64,000 nucleotides of DNA from CALMKX01 sp036274895 (GCA_036274895.1 DASUEU010000092.1:1-64000), one strand, 5' to 3'; numbered from the stretch's first letter, positions 23,988 through 32,823 are shown. Translations and numbers: made by a program. Notes: generated by a model from the letters alone, not told the origin.

Positions 23988-24845
23988 TCACCGCCCCCAC
24001 GGCGTCAGCGACGCCCAAGTGGCGAGCAGCAGCACGGTCGAGACCCCGGCGTTGAGGGTGAAGAAGGCGAGCTGCATGCGCGAGAGGTCCCCCGGCTTGA
24101 CCAGGGCATGCTGGGCGACCAGGGCGACGCCGGCGCCGCTCAGCCCGAGCCACCAGGGCCAGCCCAGGTCGGCCCACCAGCCGGTGGCGACGAAGCCCGC
24201 GAAGGCCAGGGCGTGGAACCACCGGGCCAGGGCCAACGCGCCGGCCGGGCCGAAGCGGGCCGGCAGGGAGTAGAGGCCGGCGCGGCGATCGAAGTCCACG
24301 TCCAGGCAGGCGTAGAGGGTGTCGAAGCCGGCCACCCAGGCGAGCACGGCGAGCGACAGGGGCCAGGGGAAGCCGGCGGGCGTGCCGCGCGACGCCAGCC
24401 AGCCGCCGAAGGGAGCGAGGGCCAGGGCCGCTCCCAGCACCAGGTGGGAGCCATGGGTGAAGCGCTTGGTCAGCGAGTACCCCAGCACCAAGGCGAGGGC
24501 CAGCGGAGCCAGGGCGAGGGTCCAGCCGTTGAGCGCCCAGCAGGCGAGCAGAAACAGACCGACACCCCCGGCGACCAGGGCCCAGGCCTCTGCGGGCCGC
24601 ACCCGCCCGGCGGGCAGGGCACGGTCGGCGGTGCGCGGGTTGGCGGCGTCGAAGCGGCGGTCGGCGAGGCGGTTGAAGGCCATGCCCGCCGTGCGCGCGC
24701 CGACCATGGCGACCACCACCCAGCCGGCCACGGCCAGCGGTGGCAAGCCGCCGGCCCCGAGCAGGGCACCGGCCAGGGCGAAGGGGAGGGCGAAGAGGGT
24801 GTGCGGGAGCTTCACCAGCTCCGCGTACTCGGCGAGGCGGCTCAT
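23988..24845 (-). CDS. UbiA-family prenyltransferase
   Basis: A 285-residue membrane enzyme of the UbiA family that attaches a polyprenyl chain to an aromatic acceptor. The first Asp-rich motif is NRLADRRFD (Asn58-Asp66) and the second is DVDFD (182-186) followed by RRAGLYSLPARFG; both chelate Mg-diphosphate. Eight to nine helices fit. The sequence is closest in style to 4-hydroxybenzoate/futalosine-pathway prenyltransferases. A polyprenyl diphosphate synthase and a UbiE-like methyltransferase in the same operon point to quinone-like lipid synthesis. ATGA overlap with the RND gene upstream. Confidence 0.9.
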   Translation of the reverse strand: MSRLAEYAELVKLPHTLFALPFALAGALLGAGGLPPLAVAGWVVVAMVGARTAGMAFNRLADRRFDAANPRTADRALPAGRVRPAEAWALVAGGVGLFLLACWALNGWTLALAPLALALVLGYSLTKRFTHGSHLVLGAALALAPFGGWLASRGTPAGFPWPLSLAVLAWVAGFDTLYACLDVDFDRRAGLYSLPARFGPAGALALARWFHALAFAGFVATGWWADLGWPWWLGLSGAGVALVAQHALVKPGDLSRMQLAFFTLNAGVSTVLLLATWASLTPWGR

Positions 24846-26932
24846 GCGGTCCTCCGAGAGGGTGCGAGGGCGAGGCGCGGCAGCAGGCGCGTGGCGGCCT
24901 GGGGCAGCACCAAGAGGGTCATGGCCAGGGTCGAGGCGACCCCGAGGGCGAGGGCCTGGGCGAAGGAGGCCAGGCCCTGGTGGGAGGCGAAGGAGAGAGC
25001 CACGAAAGATGCGGCCGTGGTGCCCGAGGTGAGCACCAGGCTGCGGCCGGTGCCGGCGAGAGCGCGGGCCAGGTCGCCGCCCTCCTCGAGCAGCCGGTGC
25101 AGCAGGTGCACGGCGTTGTCCTCGCCGACCCCGATCACCACCGGCAAGGCCATCAGGTTCAGCGGGTTGAAGGAGATGCCGAGGAGGCTCATGGCGAGGC
25201 GCATCAGGCCCAGTCCGAGGGCGATCGGCGCCAGGGCGAGCAGGGCCAGGCGCAGGTCCCGAAGGTCGAGCCAGACGCACACCACCAGGATCAACACTGC
25301 GAGGCCGCCGGCGATGGCCAGGGCCCTTCGCGACAGCTCGATCATGGTGCGGCCGAGGAAGGGCATGCCGGTGGCGCCGGGGTCGATCACCCGCATGCGG
25401 GTGAGGAAGCGGTCACGGTAGGCCGGGTCCCAGACGTCGCCTTTGGGGTAGGCGTAGACGGCGTGGCGGCCCGAGGGCGAGACGAAGCGCTGGCGGAAGG
25501 CGGCGGCCGCCTTTTCGTCGAGGGTGCCGGTCGCCGTCAGCAGGTCGAGCTCGGCGCTCGAGTGCACAGCGCCCACGGTCTCCTCGCGCTCCAGGCGGGC
25601 GGCGAGGTCCCGGGCGGCCTCGGCCGAGGGGGTGAGGAAGGCCGCGAACTGCGGCGAGTAGTCCGAGCGTCGCACCATCTCGCGCTCCAGGCGCACCGCC
25701 TCGGAGCCCCGCGGCTCGAGGGAGAGATAGTCCGAGTTGAAGCCCGGGCCGGGGACGAAGATCGACGCCACCCCGGCCACCACCAGGGCCACGGCCAGTC
25801 CGGGCCGCTGGAGGCGCAGGAGCAGCCGGCCGATGCGGCGCTCGGCCAGGCGGCGCTCCTTCTTCCGCCGCCGGGGCACCAGCACGAGGAGGGCCGGCAG
25901 CAGGGTGACCATGGTCAAGAGGCTCGAGACGATGCCCAGCCCGGCCAGCCACCCCAACTCGGCGAAGCCCCGGAAGCCGGTCGCCATCATGGCGAAGAAG
26001 CCCATGGCGGTGGTCAGGGCACCCGTGGCGAGGCCCGGCGAAAGGGCTCTCACGGCGCCGAGGATGGCCGGCCCGGCCTCGGCGCCGTCGGCTAAGCCCT
26101 CCTCGAAGCGGTCGATGATCAGGATCCCGAAGTCCACCCCCATGCCGAAGACGATCGAGCCGAAGAACGACGACAGCAGGGTCAGATGCCCCGGCCACAC
26201 GGCGGCTACCCCCAGCAGCACCGCCGTGGCCCCGGCCAGGCAGAGCATCACCAGCACGGGGCGCAGGAAGGAAGCGAAGGCGGCCATGAACAGGGTGAGC
26301 ACCAGCAGGAAGGAGAGCCCGGAGAGGCGGCTCAAGTCGTGGGCGATGACCTCCTTGTCGTCGAGGGCGTACTGGGGCAGGCCGGTCAGGCCCACGCGCA
26401 CTCCCGCGCTCTCGACCCCGGAGTCGGCGATCGCCCGGCGCACGCCGCGCAGGAAGGGCTCGATGGTCGCGGCCTGGGACTCCGGGTCGTCCGGCTGGAC
26501 GAAGAGGAAGAGCAGGCCGCCGTCGCGGGAGGTGAAGTAGGGATCGAGGGCCGGGCCCAGGCCGAAGGCCCCCGGCAGGGCCCGGGGCCGGAGCGGCAGG
26601 CGGCCCAGGACGCTCTCGACCCCCGGCACCGTGGCCAGCCGCGGCAGCAGGCGATCGGCGGCCGGCCGCAGAGTACGAGGGTCATCGCTTTCCAGGACCA
26701 TGATCAAGGTGTTCGGCGTGCCCAGCTCGCGGGCCAGGTCGCGGAAGGCCCGGACCTCGGGATGGTCGGGATCGATCAAGTCCAGGTTCGAGGTCTTGAG
26801 CCCCAGCCGCGTGCCGCTCCAGGCGGCCAGAGCGAGGCCGGCTAGGGCCAGGGCCAGCACGGTACGGGGCCGGGCCACGGCCAGCTCGGTGAGGCGGTCG
26901 AGACCGCGAGCGAGGAGGGCTTTGCGTCTCAC
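24842..26932 (-). CDS. RND/MMPL-family lipid-type transporter
   Basis: A 696-residue transporter with two six-helix halves and two large extracytoplasmic loops. Landmarks: VARPRTVLALALAGLALAAW (helix 1), GSIVFGMGVDFGILIIDRF (helix 4 with the buried Asp of MMPL proteins) and GVGEDNAVHLLHRLLEEG in the second half. Lengths and motifs match the HpnN/MMPL exporters, which move hopanoids and other lipids rather than drugs. In this operon the cargo could be the isoprenoid product (inference). It starts with GTG at 26932 inside the upstream stop (GTGA). Confidence 0.88.
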   Translation of the reverse strand: MRRKALLARGLDRLTELAVARPRTVLALALAGLALAAWSGTRLGLKTSNLDLIDPDHPEVRAFRDLARELGTPNTLIMVLESDDPRTLRPAADRLLPRLATVPGVESVLGRLPLRPRALPGAFGLGPALDPYFTSRDGGLLFLFVQPDDPESQAATIEPFLRGVRRAIADSGVESAGVRVGLTGLPQYALDDKEVIAHDLSRLSGLSFLLVLTLFMAAFASFLRPVLVMLCLAGATAVLLGVAAVWPGHLTLLSSFFGSIVFGMGVDFGILIIDRFEEGLADGAEAGPAILGAVRALSPGLATGALTTAMGFFAMMATGFRGFAELGWLAGLGIVSSLLTMVTLLPALLVLVPRRRKKERRLAERRIGRLLLRLQRPGLAVALVVAGVASIFVPGPGFNSDYLSLEPRGSEAVRLEREMVRRSDYSPQFAAFLTPSAEAARDLAARLEREETVGAVHSSAELDLLTATGTLDEKAAAAFRQRFVSPSGRHAVYAYPKGDVWDPAYRDRFLTRMRVIDPGATGMPFLGRTMIELSRRALAIAGGLAVLILVVCVWLDLRDLRLALLALAPIALGLGLMRLAMSLLGISFNPLNLMALPVVIGVGEDNAVHLLHRLLEEGGDLARALAGTGRSLVLTSGTTAASFVALSFASHQGLASFAQALALGVASTLAMTLLVLPQAATRLLPRLALAPSRRTA

Positions 26933-27900
26933 CGTAGGGAGGGCATGCGCCACTCGAGGCCCGCCCGGCGGGCGGCGCGAGCGAAGCGGGGCAAGGCTTC
27001 GTCGGTGGCGTCGAGCGAGAGCACGAAGGTCCCGAAGTGGCTGGGCACCGTCACCCGCGCGCCCAGGTCGCGGGCCGCCTGGACCGCCTCTTCCGGCGCC
27101 AGGTGGTAGAGGTGGAGGGGGAACCACGGGCGGAAGGCGCCGATCGGCAGGATCGCCACGGCCGGGTGGAAGTCTCGGCCGATCGCCGCCAGGTGAGGGC
27201 CGTAGCCGGTGTCCCCGGCGAAGTAGAAGGCCGTCTTGCCCGATCGGACCACGTAGCCCAGTGCCTGCTGCCGGCTGGCCAGGGGGTGCAAGCGGCTGCC
27301 GTTGTGCCGCGACGGCACGGCGATGACCTCGAGGTTGCCGACCCGATGGCTCTGGCCGGCAGCCAGGCCGACGATCCGGGTACCGGAGGCTGCGACGGCC
27401 TCCACGTACACCTCGCTGCCGGCGGGCAGCACGACCTCGGCGAGGGAAGGGACCGCCGCCAGGGTGGGAAGGTCGAGGTGGTCGTAGTGGGCGTGGGAGA
27501 TCAGGGCGGCGTCGACCCGGCCCAGAGCCGCCGCCGAGAGCCCGGGCTCCAGACGCCGCGGCGCGATGGTGCAACGGTCGCGGGTGTTGGGGTCGAGCAG
27601 CAGGCGGGTGCCCTGCCAGTCGACCACGAAGCCGGCGTGACCCAGCCACTGCAAGTGCAGGGGCTCTTCCCCCGCTCCCAGGTCGATCCACGAGCGGGGA
27701 GCGGGGGCCGCCACCAGGCGGCGCCAGCCGGTCGCATCCTGCCAGCTTCGCGCGGGTGAGCCCCAGCCCAGGTGGAGGGCGAGGATCAGCGAGAGCGAAG
27801 GGACCGCGAGGGCGAAGACCCGCACCCTCCGCAGGGGCGGGGAGAGGAGGCGGGCACGCATTCTCGGCCAGGTCGCCGCAGCAACGGCCAGCCTGCTCAC
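26929..27900 (-). CDS. Metallo-beta-lactamase-fold hydrolase, NAPE-PLD-like
   Basis: A 323-residue enzyme with an N-terminal membrane segment (FALAVPSLSLILALHLGWG) that should anchor it facing out. The zinc site is SHAHYDHLD (His136, His138, Asp140, His141). WLGHAGFVVDWQGTRLLLDP near 85-104 and FYFAGDTGYGPH later are typical of N-acyl-phosphatidylethanolamine phospholipase D-like proteins. A phosphodiester lipid substrate is therefore plausible. It is coupled by 4-bp overlaps to both neighbours, so it belongs to the isoprenoid/electron-transport operon. Confidence 0.85.
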   Translation of the reverse strand: MSRLAVAAATWPRMRARLLSPPLRRVRVFALAVPSLSLILALHLGWGSPARSWQDATGWRRLVAAPAPRSWIDLGAGEEPLHLQWLGHAGFVVDWQGTRLLLDPNTRDRCTIAPRRLEPGLSAAALGRVDAALISHAHYDHLDLPTLAAVPSLAEVVLPAGSEVYVEAVAASGTRIVGLAAGQSHRVGNLEVIAVPSRHNGSRLHPLASRQQALGYVVRSGKTAFYFAGDTGYGPHLAAIGRDFHPAVAILPIGAFRPWFPLHLYHLAPEEAVQAARDLGARVTVPSHFGTFVLSLDATDEALPRFARAARRAGLEWRMPSLR

Positions 27901-29879
27901 CGGGGCACCTCGGTGGCCGCCGTGGGCTCTGCCGCCGCCACCTTGCTCGACCCGGGCAACGTCGAGACGAAGGCCACCAGGTCGGCGACCTCTCTCTCCG
28001 AGAGGTACTCGTGGCCGGGCATCGGCGTGGCCGGGATACCGAAGCGGACGATGCGGGAGAGGGCCGCGCCCTCGGGCTCGGCCCCCGGCCCCCGGGGCAC
28101 GAACCAGAAGCGCTCCTTGCCCAGGTCGAGGGCTGGGTTGGCCAAGACCGGGGCGTAGCGGCCGTTCCCCCTCCCCTCCTGGCCGTGGCAGGCGGAACAG
28201 TAGGTCGTGAACAGGCGCCGGCCGCCGCTGACCGAGCCGGGATGGGCGGGCACGCCGGCCCTGGCCACCAAGGCCCGGCGCTCCTCACGGGTGTCGCGGC
28301 CCAGGCTTCCGAGGTAGGCCACCAGGTCTCGGCCGCGGGCGCCGTCGCCGGCGAAGAGGTGGGAGTAGGAGGGCATGCGGGAGCCGGGCACCAGGGCCTG
28401 GGGATCGACCAGGTGCAGGCGTTGCCAGGTGGCGTCCCGCCGGTTGCCGACGTTGGCCAGGTCCGGGCCCTGGCGGCGGTTGCCGACCAGCACCGGACCG
28501 GCCTGGCGGTCGAGGGGACGGTGGGGGCCCCACAGCTCAGCGTCGCGGCCCTCGGGGCGGACGTACTGGGAATGGCAGTGGAGGCAACCTTCGGCGACGT
28601 AGACCTGCCGTCCCCGCTCGACCGTCTCGGCGAGGCTGCTGCTCGCATAGGCGGCGGGCTGGGGCTCGTGGGAAGAGGCGGCGGCGTGCCAGAGGCCGAT
28701 CCAGACCAGGAAGGCGAGGGCCCCGGCGGCGGGCGGCACGATCAGCCCCCGTCCCATGCGGCCCAGCCGGGGGCGCCGCGCCCAGAACACGGCGAGGACG
28801 ATCGCGAGTCCGGCGCCCAGCAGCACGCCGCGGGGGATGCGGCCGAGGTCCTGGGCCATGCCCACGCCCAGGGCCGAGCCCAGCCAGCCGGCGATGCCGA
28901 AGACGGCCGCCGCGGCCCATCGCGCGGGCACCCTGCCGCGGCCGAAGCTCGCCGGCAGGACCACCAGGGCCACCGAGTAGAGGGAGATGCCCACGGCGTA
29001 GAGGGGCCCGCCGAAGGGGGCGGGCGAGGGGGAGCCGGCGGCCAGGCCGAGCAGGGTGAAGGCGGCGGTGAAGAGCAGCCAGGTGGCCCCCAGCAGGGAG
29101 CCGAAGCGGCCCCGATCGAGCAGGGCGCCGGCCAGGAGGGCAGCGCCCAGGTGGACCAGCCCGAGCACGGGCTTGGCCCAGCCGGCACCCCAGGTCAGGG
29201 TCTGGAAGCCCGGCGTGGCCTGGATCCAGGCGAAGGCCGCCGAGTCGAGGCCCACGAGGAGCAAGAGGACCACCGTGGCGGCGGCGAGCCCCCGGCCGGT
29301 CAGCCAGTGAGCGGGAAGCGGCGCGCCCCCCTTCTCGCAGCCCTCTCGGGGAGCCCGGGCCAGCAGGGCGGCGAGGGCGCACAGGCCAGCCACGGCCCAA
29401 GCCTGGCCGGCCGGCGGAGCCTCGAACAGCAGCGGCACGTTGCAGGCCAGGTAGGCGAGCCCGGTGCCGGCGCCGACGGTCAGGGCGAAGCGCCGTGAGG
29501 GGACCAGGTGCGGCAGCTGGACGGCCACGGCGACCGTGGTCACGGCGGTGGCGGCGCCGATCGCGGCGGCCACGGCGGCGAGGGCAGCCAGGCCCTGGGC
29601 CGGCAGGGCGAGCAGGGCCGCCACCGCCGAGGCCAGCAGGCCGGTCTTCACCATGTGCAGGGGAGCGACGCGGGCGAGGAGCCGGCCGGTCACGAAACTG
29701 GCGGCGAGCCCGGCGAGGCCCATGGCAGCCATGGCCGCCTGCACCTCGGAAGCCCCGGCGAGGCGCTCGCGCAGCAGCGAGAGGAAGCCGAACTGGGCCC
29801 AGAGCAGGAACTGGACGTAGGTGGCGAAGACGATCAGCAGGGCCGAGGCACGCGGGCCCACCCCTTCAGCGCGGTTCAT
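27897..29879 (-). CDS. MFS transporter fused to CcoO-like and cytochrome c domains
   Basis: A 660-residue fusion. Residues about 11-370 form a 12-helix major facilitator-like region. A further helix (about 380-398) then anchors a CcoO-like monohaem domain: GCLHCHSQYVRPEG (haem Cys432/Cys435/His436), GPDLANVGNRRDATWQRLHL and VPGSRMPSYSHLF with Met502 as likely axial ligand. A second class I cytochrome c domain has CSACHGQEGRGNG (561-573) and axial Met620 in TPMPGHEYLS. In ordinary cbb3 oxidases these are the separate subunits CcoO and CcoP. The start is ATG 29879, overlapping the upstream gene by 14 bp. I see no frameshift that would split it. Confidence 0.85.
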   Translation of the reverse strand: MNRAEGVGPRASALLIVFATYVQFLLWAQFGFLSLLRERLAGASEVQAAMAAMGLAGLAASFVTGRLLARVAPLHMVKTGLLASAVAALLALPAQGLAALAAVAAAIGAATAVTTVAVAVQLPHLVPSRRFALTVGAGTGLAYLACNVPLLFEAPPAGQAWAVAGLCALAALLARAPREGCEKGGAPLPAHWLTGRGLAAATVVLLLLVGLDSAAFAWIQATPGFQTLTWGAGWAKPVLGLVHLGAALLAGALLDRGRFGSLLGATWLLFTAAFTLLGLAAGSPSPAPFGGPLYAVGISLYSVALVVLPASFGRGRVPARWAAAAVFGIAGWLGSALGVGMAQDLGRIPRGVLLGAGLAIVLAVFWARRPRLGRMGRGLIVPPAAGALAFLVWIGLWHAAASSHEPQPAAYASSSLAETVERGRQVYVAEGCLHCHSQYVRPEGRDAELWGPHRPLDRQAGPVLVGNRRQGPDLANVGNRRDATWQRLHLVDPQALVPGSRMPSYSHLFAGDGARGRDLVAYLGSLGRDTREERRALVARAGVPAHPGSVSGGRRLFTTYCSACHGQEGRGNGRYAPVLANPALDLGKERFWFVPRGPGAEPEGAALSRIVRFGIPATPMPGHEYLSEREVADLVAFVSTLPGSSKVAAAEPTAATEVPR

Positions 29880-30258
29880 CGAAGAACCCCCGGGAGAGCA
29901 GGAGAACCTGGGCGGCGGCGAGACCGAGGTCGGTCGCGGCCACGGTGGCCCAGGCCGCGGGCAGGGTGCCGGCAGCGACGGCCACGGCCACGTAGCCGCC
30001 CACGGCGAAACGGAGAAGGGCGGTGGTCTCGGCCACGGCGGAGAGCCGACCCGGGCGCGGCGGGCGGACCAGGGCCAGCAAGTAGGCGAGGCCCACACCC
30101 AGCACGAAGGCGCCGACGAAGCGCAGCAGGGCCGGGTCCGAGGGCCCGGAGGCCACGCCCATCAGCCTGAGAATCAGCCCGGGGCCGACCAGCAGCCCCA
30201 GCCCGGTGCCGGCGTCGCAGAGTCCGGCGGCGAGGAAGAACCAGCGGGCGGGGGTCAT
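29866..30258 (-). CDS. Small four-helix membrane protein
   Basis: A 130-residue hydrophobic protein with about four helices (WFFLAAGLCDAGTGLGLLVG, LLRFVGAFVLGVGLAYLLAL, FAVGGYVAVAVAAGTLPAAW, DLGLAAAQVLLLSRGFF). No charged catalytic pattern stands out. It lies between the CcoN-like and cytochrome-fusion genes, so a small accessory subunit of that redox complex is possible. Its first ~16 codons and start are duplicated 134 bp upstream at 30344-30413, which separated it from the CcoN-like gene. Confidence 0.7.
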   Translation of the reverse strand: MTPARWFFLAAGLCDAGTGLGLLVGPGLILRLMGVASGPSDPALLRFVGAFVLGVGLAYLLALVRPPRPGRLSAVAETTALLRFAVGGYVAVAVAAGTLPAAWATVAATDLGLAAAQVLLLSRGFFDEPR

Positions 30259-30279
30259 GCAGTCTCCATCCCTTTGTCA
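30210..30279. repeat. 70-bp tandem duplication, copy 1
   Basis: Contains the true start of the small membrane-protein gene. It matches 30344-30413 with three mismatches over 70 bp, offset 134 bp. The near identity implies a recent event. Confidence 0.9.
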
Positions 30280-30280
30280 G

Positions 30281-30321
30281 CACCCGTCCACCCAGATCCT
30301 TCGCTGCGCTCAGGATGACAA
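30281..30321. repeat. REP-like element, copy 1
   Basis: CCCAGATCCTTCGCTGCGCT followed by CAGGATGACAA. It is the same unit as 30481-30521 and the reverse complement of the core at 30408-30441. This sequence family (translating as HPERSEGS or ILRFAQDD) is a common interspersed palindromic repeat in many bacterial genomes. Confidence 0.85.
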
Positions 30322-30343
30322 GGGCGAGGACGTCGGCTGTGGT

Positions 30344-30413
30344 CGGCGTCGCAGAGCCCGGCGGCGAGGAAGAACCAGCGGGCGGGGGTCATGCAGCCTC
30401 CATCCCGTTGTCA
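30344..30413. repeat. 70-bp tandem duplication, copy 2
   Basis: Second copy of 30210-30279. It carries a duplicate start codon (minus-strand ATG at 30392), and the present stop of the CcoN-like gene at 30389-30391 overlaps that start by 4 bp, preserving the ancestral coupled junction as a relic. Confidence 0.9.
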
Positions 30414-31816
30414 TCCTGAGCGAAGCGAAGGATCTGGGAGGGGTTGGCCGGTCCGGTGGCGGGCGCAGCTTGTCCCCGTTCAGCACCCGTCCACCCAGAT
30501 CCTTCGCTGCGCTCAGGATGACAAGCTCCGGGGACGCTCTCGGTCGCCTGGACGGTCGCCAGCGCCCCCCGCAGCCACCGCCACGAAGCCGCCAGCATCG
30601 CGGCCCCGGCCAGCCAGCGCAGGGTGTAGGCGACGGTCAGGGCGGTGCCGCCCTGGGCACCGAGGCCGGGATCGGCTCCTTCCAGGGCGCCGGCCGTTCC
30701 CAGGGCCACGATCATCAGGGCCAGGCCGGCGTTCCACAGCTGAAAGGGGCGGGGCGCGTCGAGGGCGGCGGCCAGGCCGCTCTCTTCACCGAGGGCCGCC
30801 AGGATCAGCATCAGGAAGGCCGTCGACATCCCGGCCATGGCCAGGTGCGCGTGGGCTACCAGGGCGTCGGTGAACTTCAGGCGGTCGAGCACGCCGGGCA
30901 GGAAGGTCAGCACCGCCGAGCCGAAGAGCACGGCGCCCCAGGCGCCGAACGCCAGGAGCCAGCGGCGGGTGGCCGCCGGCCAGACGAAGCGGCCCAGGTA
31001 GAGAGTGAGCCAGGGCGGCCACACCAGCAAGCTGGCCACGGCGAGCAACTGGGCGAGCTCGCGATGACTGTGGTCCCCATGGTCGAGGAGCAGGAAGGCC
31101 AGGACGTGGCCGGCCAGCAGCGAGGCGGTGGCCAGCCCGCCAGGCCCGCGCCGACCCGTCCGCTGGGCGAGGCCGAAGAGGGAAGGGCAAGCGACGAACA
31201 ACACCACCACTCCCAGGGTGCTGCCCAGGAGGCTGCCGCCGGTGGGGCCTCCGGTCGCCGGGTTGATCGGCGGATAGACCTGGGGGCGGGTGGCCACGGC
31301 CAGGGCCGCGGGCACCGAGAGCAGGGCCAGCAGCACCGCGCCGCGGATCAGGTTCGCCCGCGGCCCGGCCTGCTTGCGCTCGGCCGAGGGCAGCCAGGCC
31401 AGCGCCAGGGCCAGCTCGAGCACCAGCAGCTCGCCCAGGAAGGCCGCCCGGGCGAGGCCGTTCCAGTCCAGGAAGGGCTTGCCGGTGGTCACCCCGGCCA
31501 GCCACGAGACGGCGCCTGAGGCGAGCACGGCCGACCAGCCCCAGAGGGCGAAGCGGGGCAGGAGCACGTCGCCGCGCCGGGGAACGAAGGAGCGGAAGAG
31601 CAGGGCCACCAGGGGCAGGGCGCACCAGCCATAGAGCTGGAGGTTGAGGTGCACGGGCACCAGCCGGCCGTAGTGGAAGGGCGTGAGCAGGGAGGTGAGG
31701 CCCGGCGCCAGGAGCAGGGTGGCGAGCAGCAGGCCGAAGGCGTTGCCCGCTGCCAGCCAGGCCAGGGCGTGCACGCTCGTCTCGGCCAGCAGGCCGTCCC
31801 GTTCCGGGCGGCTCAT
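30389..31816 (-). CDS. CcoN-like haem-copper oxidase family subunit, REP-extended C-terminus
   Basis: A 475-residue membrane protein with about 12 helices. VPVHLNLQLYGW (near residue 54) looks like the helix carrying a low-spin haem ligand, and VAHAHLAMAGMSTAF like the HxH helix holding the other haem ligands in cbb3 subunit I. I cannot find the W-G-H and HH copper-B motifs, so oxygen reduction is doubtful; GHVLAFLLLDHGDHSH is the only other His-rich place. The last ~45 residues (CHPERSEG ... ILRFAQDDNG) come from REP-like DNA and are not part of the fold. ATG at 31816 overlaps the polyprenyl synthase stop by 4 bp. Confidence 0.72.
   Translation of the reverse strand: MSRPERDGLLAETSVHALAWLAAGNAFGLLLATLLLAPGLTSLLTPFHYGRLVPVHLNLQLYGWCALPLVALLFRSFVPRRGDVLLPRFALWGWSAVLASGAVSWLAGVTTGKPFLDWNGLARAAFLGELLVLELALALAWLPSAERKQAGPRANLIRGAVLLALLSVPAALAVATRPQVYPPINPATGGPTGGSLLGSTLGVVVLFVACPSLFGLAQRTGRRGPGGLATASLLAGHVLAFLLLDHGDHSHRELAQLLAVASLLVWPPWLTLYLGRFVWPAATRRWLLAFGAWGAVLFGSAVLTFLPGVLDRLKFTDALVAHAHLAMAGMSTAFLMLILAALGEESGLAAALDAPRPFQLWNAGLALMIVALGTAGALEGADPGLGAQGGTALTVAYTLRWLAGAAMLAASWRWLRGALATVQATESVPGACHPERSEGSGWTGAERGQAAPATGPANPSQILRFAQDDNGMEAA
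30408..30441. repeat. REP-like element, copy 2 (inverted)
   Basis: TTGTCATCCTGAGCGAAGCG then AAGGATCTGGG: the inverted partner of 30481-30521. The two could form a long hairpin around a ~45-bp spacer. Both lie inside the 3' end of the CcoN-like reading frame. Confidence 0.85.
30481..30526. repeat. REP-like element, copy 3
   Basis: Same orientation and sequence as 30281-30321 (CACCCGTCCACCCAGATCCT and onward). It is read through in frame as HPERSEG by the CcoN-like gene. Confidence 0.85.
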
Positions 31817-32823
31817 GCGCAGAGCTCGAGCGAGCGGTCTCTCTCGGGGCCTGGACGGCGGCTCTCGAGGTCCGCGAGGTCGTCCGCGAGCCGTTGAGAC
31901 AGGGCGCCGAGCCGGCCCCAGGCCGGGCGCAGGGCAGCGAGCTGGTCGAGGCAGCTCCCGGCCTCTGCGAGCAGCTCCTCCAGCCGGGCCAGGGCACCGT
32001 TCCAGCCGGCGGCGGCCGGCAGGTTGGGCCGTCCCAGCAGGCGGTCCCGGGCGGTCGACTTGCCGGCCTCCCGGGGAGCGAGCAGGCCGTCCTTGGCGTC
32101 GTCGATTCCCTGGTAGGCGAGGCCCCAGGCGCGCGCCAGGCGATCCAGCAGCTCGACTTCGCGGCCCGAGGCGCCGCCCACCAGGGCTGGCAGCACCAGG
32201 GCCAGGCGCACCAGGGGCACGGTCTTGCCCTCGGCCACGCGTTGCACCTCGCCCACGGTCTCCTCGGCCCCGAGGCCACGGGTGGCGGCGGCGAAGTGGA
32301 GGTCCCGGGCCTGGCCGTCGAGGATGCCGGCGGTGCCCAGGCAAGCGGTCACCAGCTCGGCGGCCTCGCGGCCCCGCTCGGGGGGCAGCTGGCCGATCAC
32401 CCGCCAGAGCAGCCGGTAGCCCTGATTGATCAGGCCCAGGGCGCCGAGCATGGTGGCGGCCTCACCCCACACCACGTGGGGGCAGGCCCGGCCGCGCCGC
32501 TCGCGGGCGTCGTCCATGGCCGGCAGGTCGTCGAAGAGCAGGGAGGCGGTGTGGAAGTATTCGATGGCGATGGCCAGCTCCCGCGCCGGCTCGGCTGCCA
32601 CCGCCAGCTCGGAGAGCACGGCGAAGGCCAGCTGGGCCCGGGCGAGGCTCCCGGGATGGCGGAGGGCATCGGCCAGCACGCCGGCCAAGTGCCGCTCGAG
32701 GTCCGCCCCCATGGGCAGCAGCTCACGGAAGCCGGCGGCGAGGAAGCCCTCCTCGAGCGGGCCGAGGAGAGTGACCGCCGGGGGCCGGGTGGCGGTCTCG
32801 GGGACGCTCGAGTCTGGAGTCAT
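31813..32823 (-). CDS. Polyprenyl diphosphate synthase (trans-prenyltransferase)
   Basis: A 336-residue enzyme that chains isopentenyl diphosphate onto an allylic primer. The first Asp-rich motif is DDLPAMDD (98-105) followed by RRGRACPH. GQARDL near 170-175 and the second motif DDAKD (241-245) complete the site. The second motif is the DDxxD form and the overall type is GGPP/farnesyl-synthase-like; final chain length cannot be set from sequence by eye. 4-bp overlaps with the YceI gene and the CcoN-like gene couple it to both. Confidence 0.9.
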   Translation of the reverse strand: MTPDSSVPETATRPPAVTLLGPLEEGFLAAGFRELLPMGADLERHLAGVLADALRHPGSLARAQLAFAVLSELAVAAEPARELAIAIEYFHTASLLFDDLPAMDDARERRGRACPHVVWGEAATMLGALGLINQGYRLLWRVIGQLPPERGREAAELVTACLGTAGILDGQARDLHFAAATRGLGAEETVGEVQRVAEGKTVPLVRLALVLPALVGGASGREVELLDRLARAWGLAYQGIDDAKDGLLAPREAGKSTARDRLLGRPNLPAAAGWNGALARLEELLAEAGSCLDQLAALRPAWGRLGALSQRLADDLADLESRRPGPERDRSLELCA

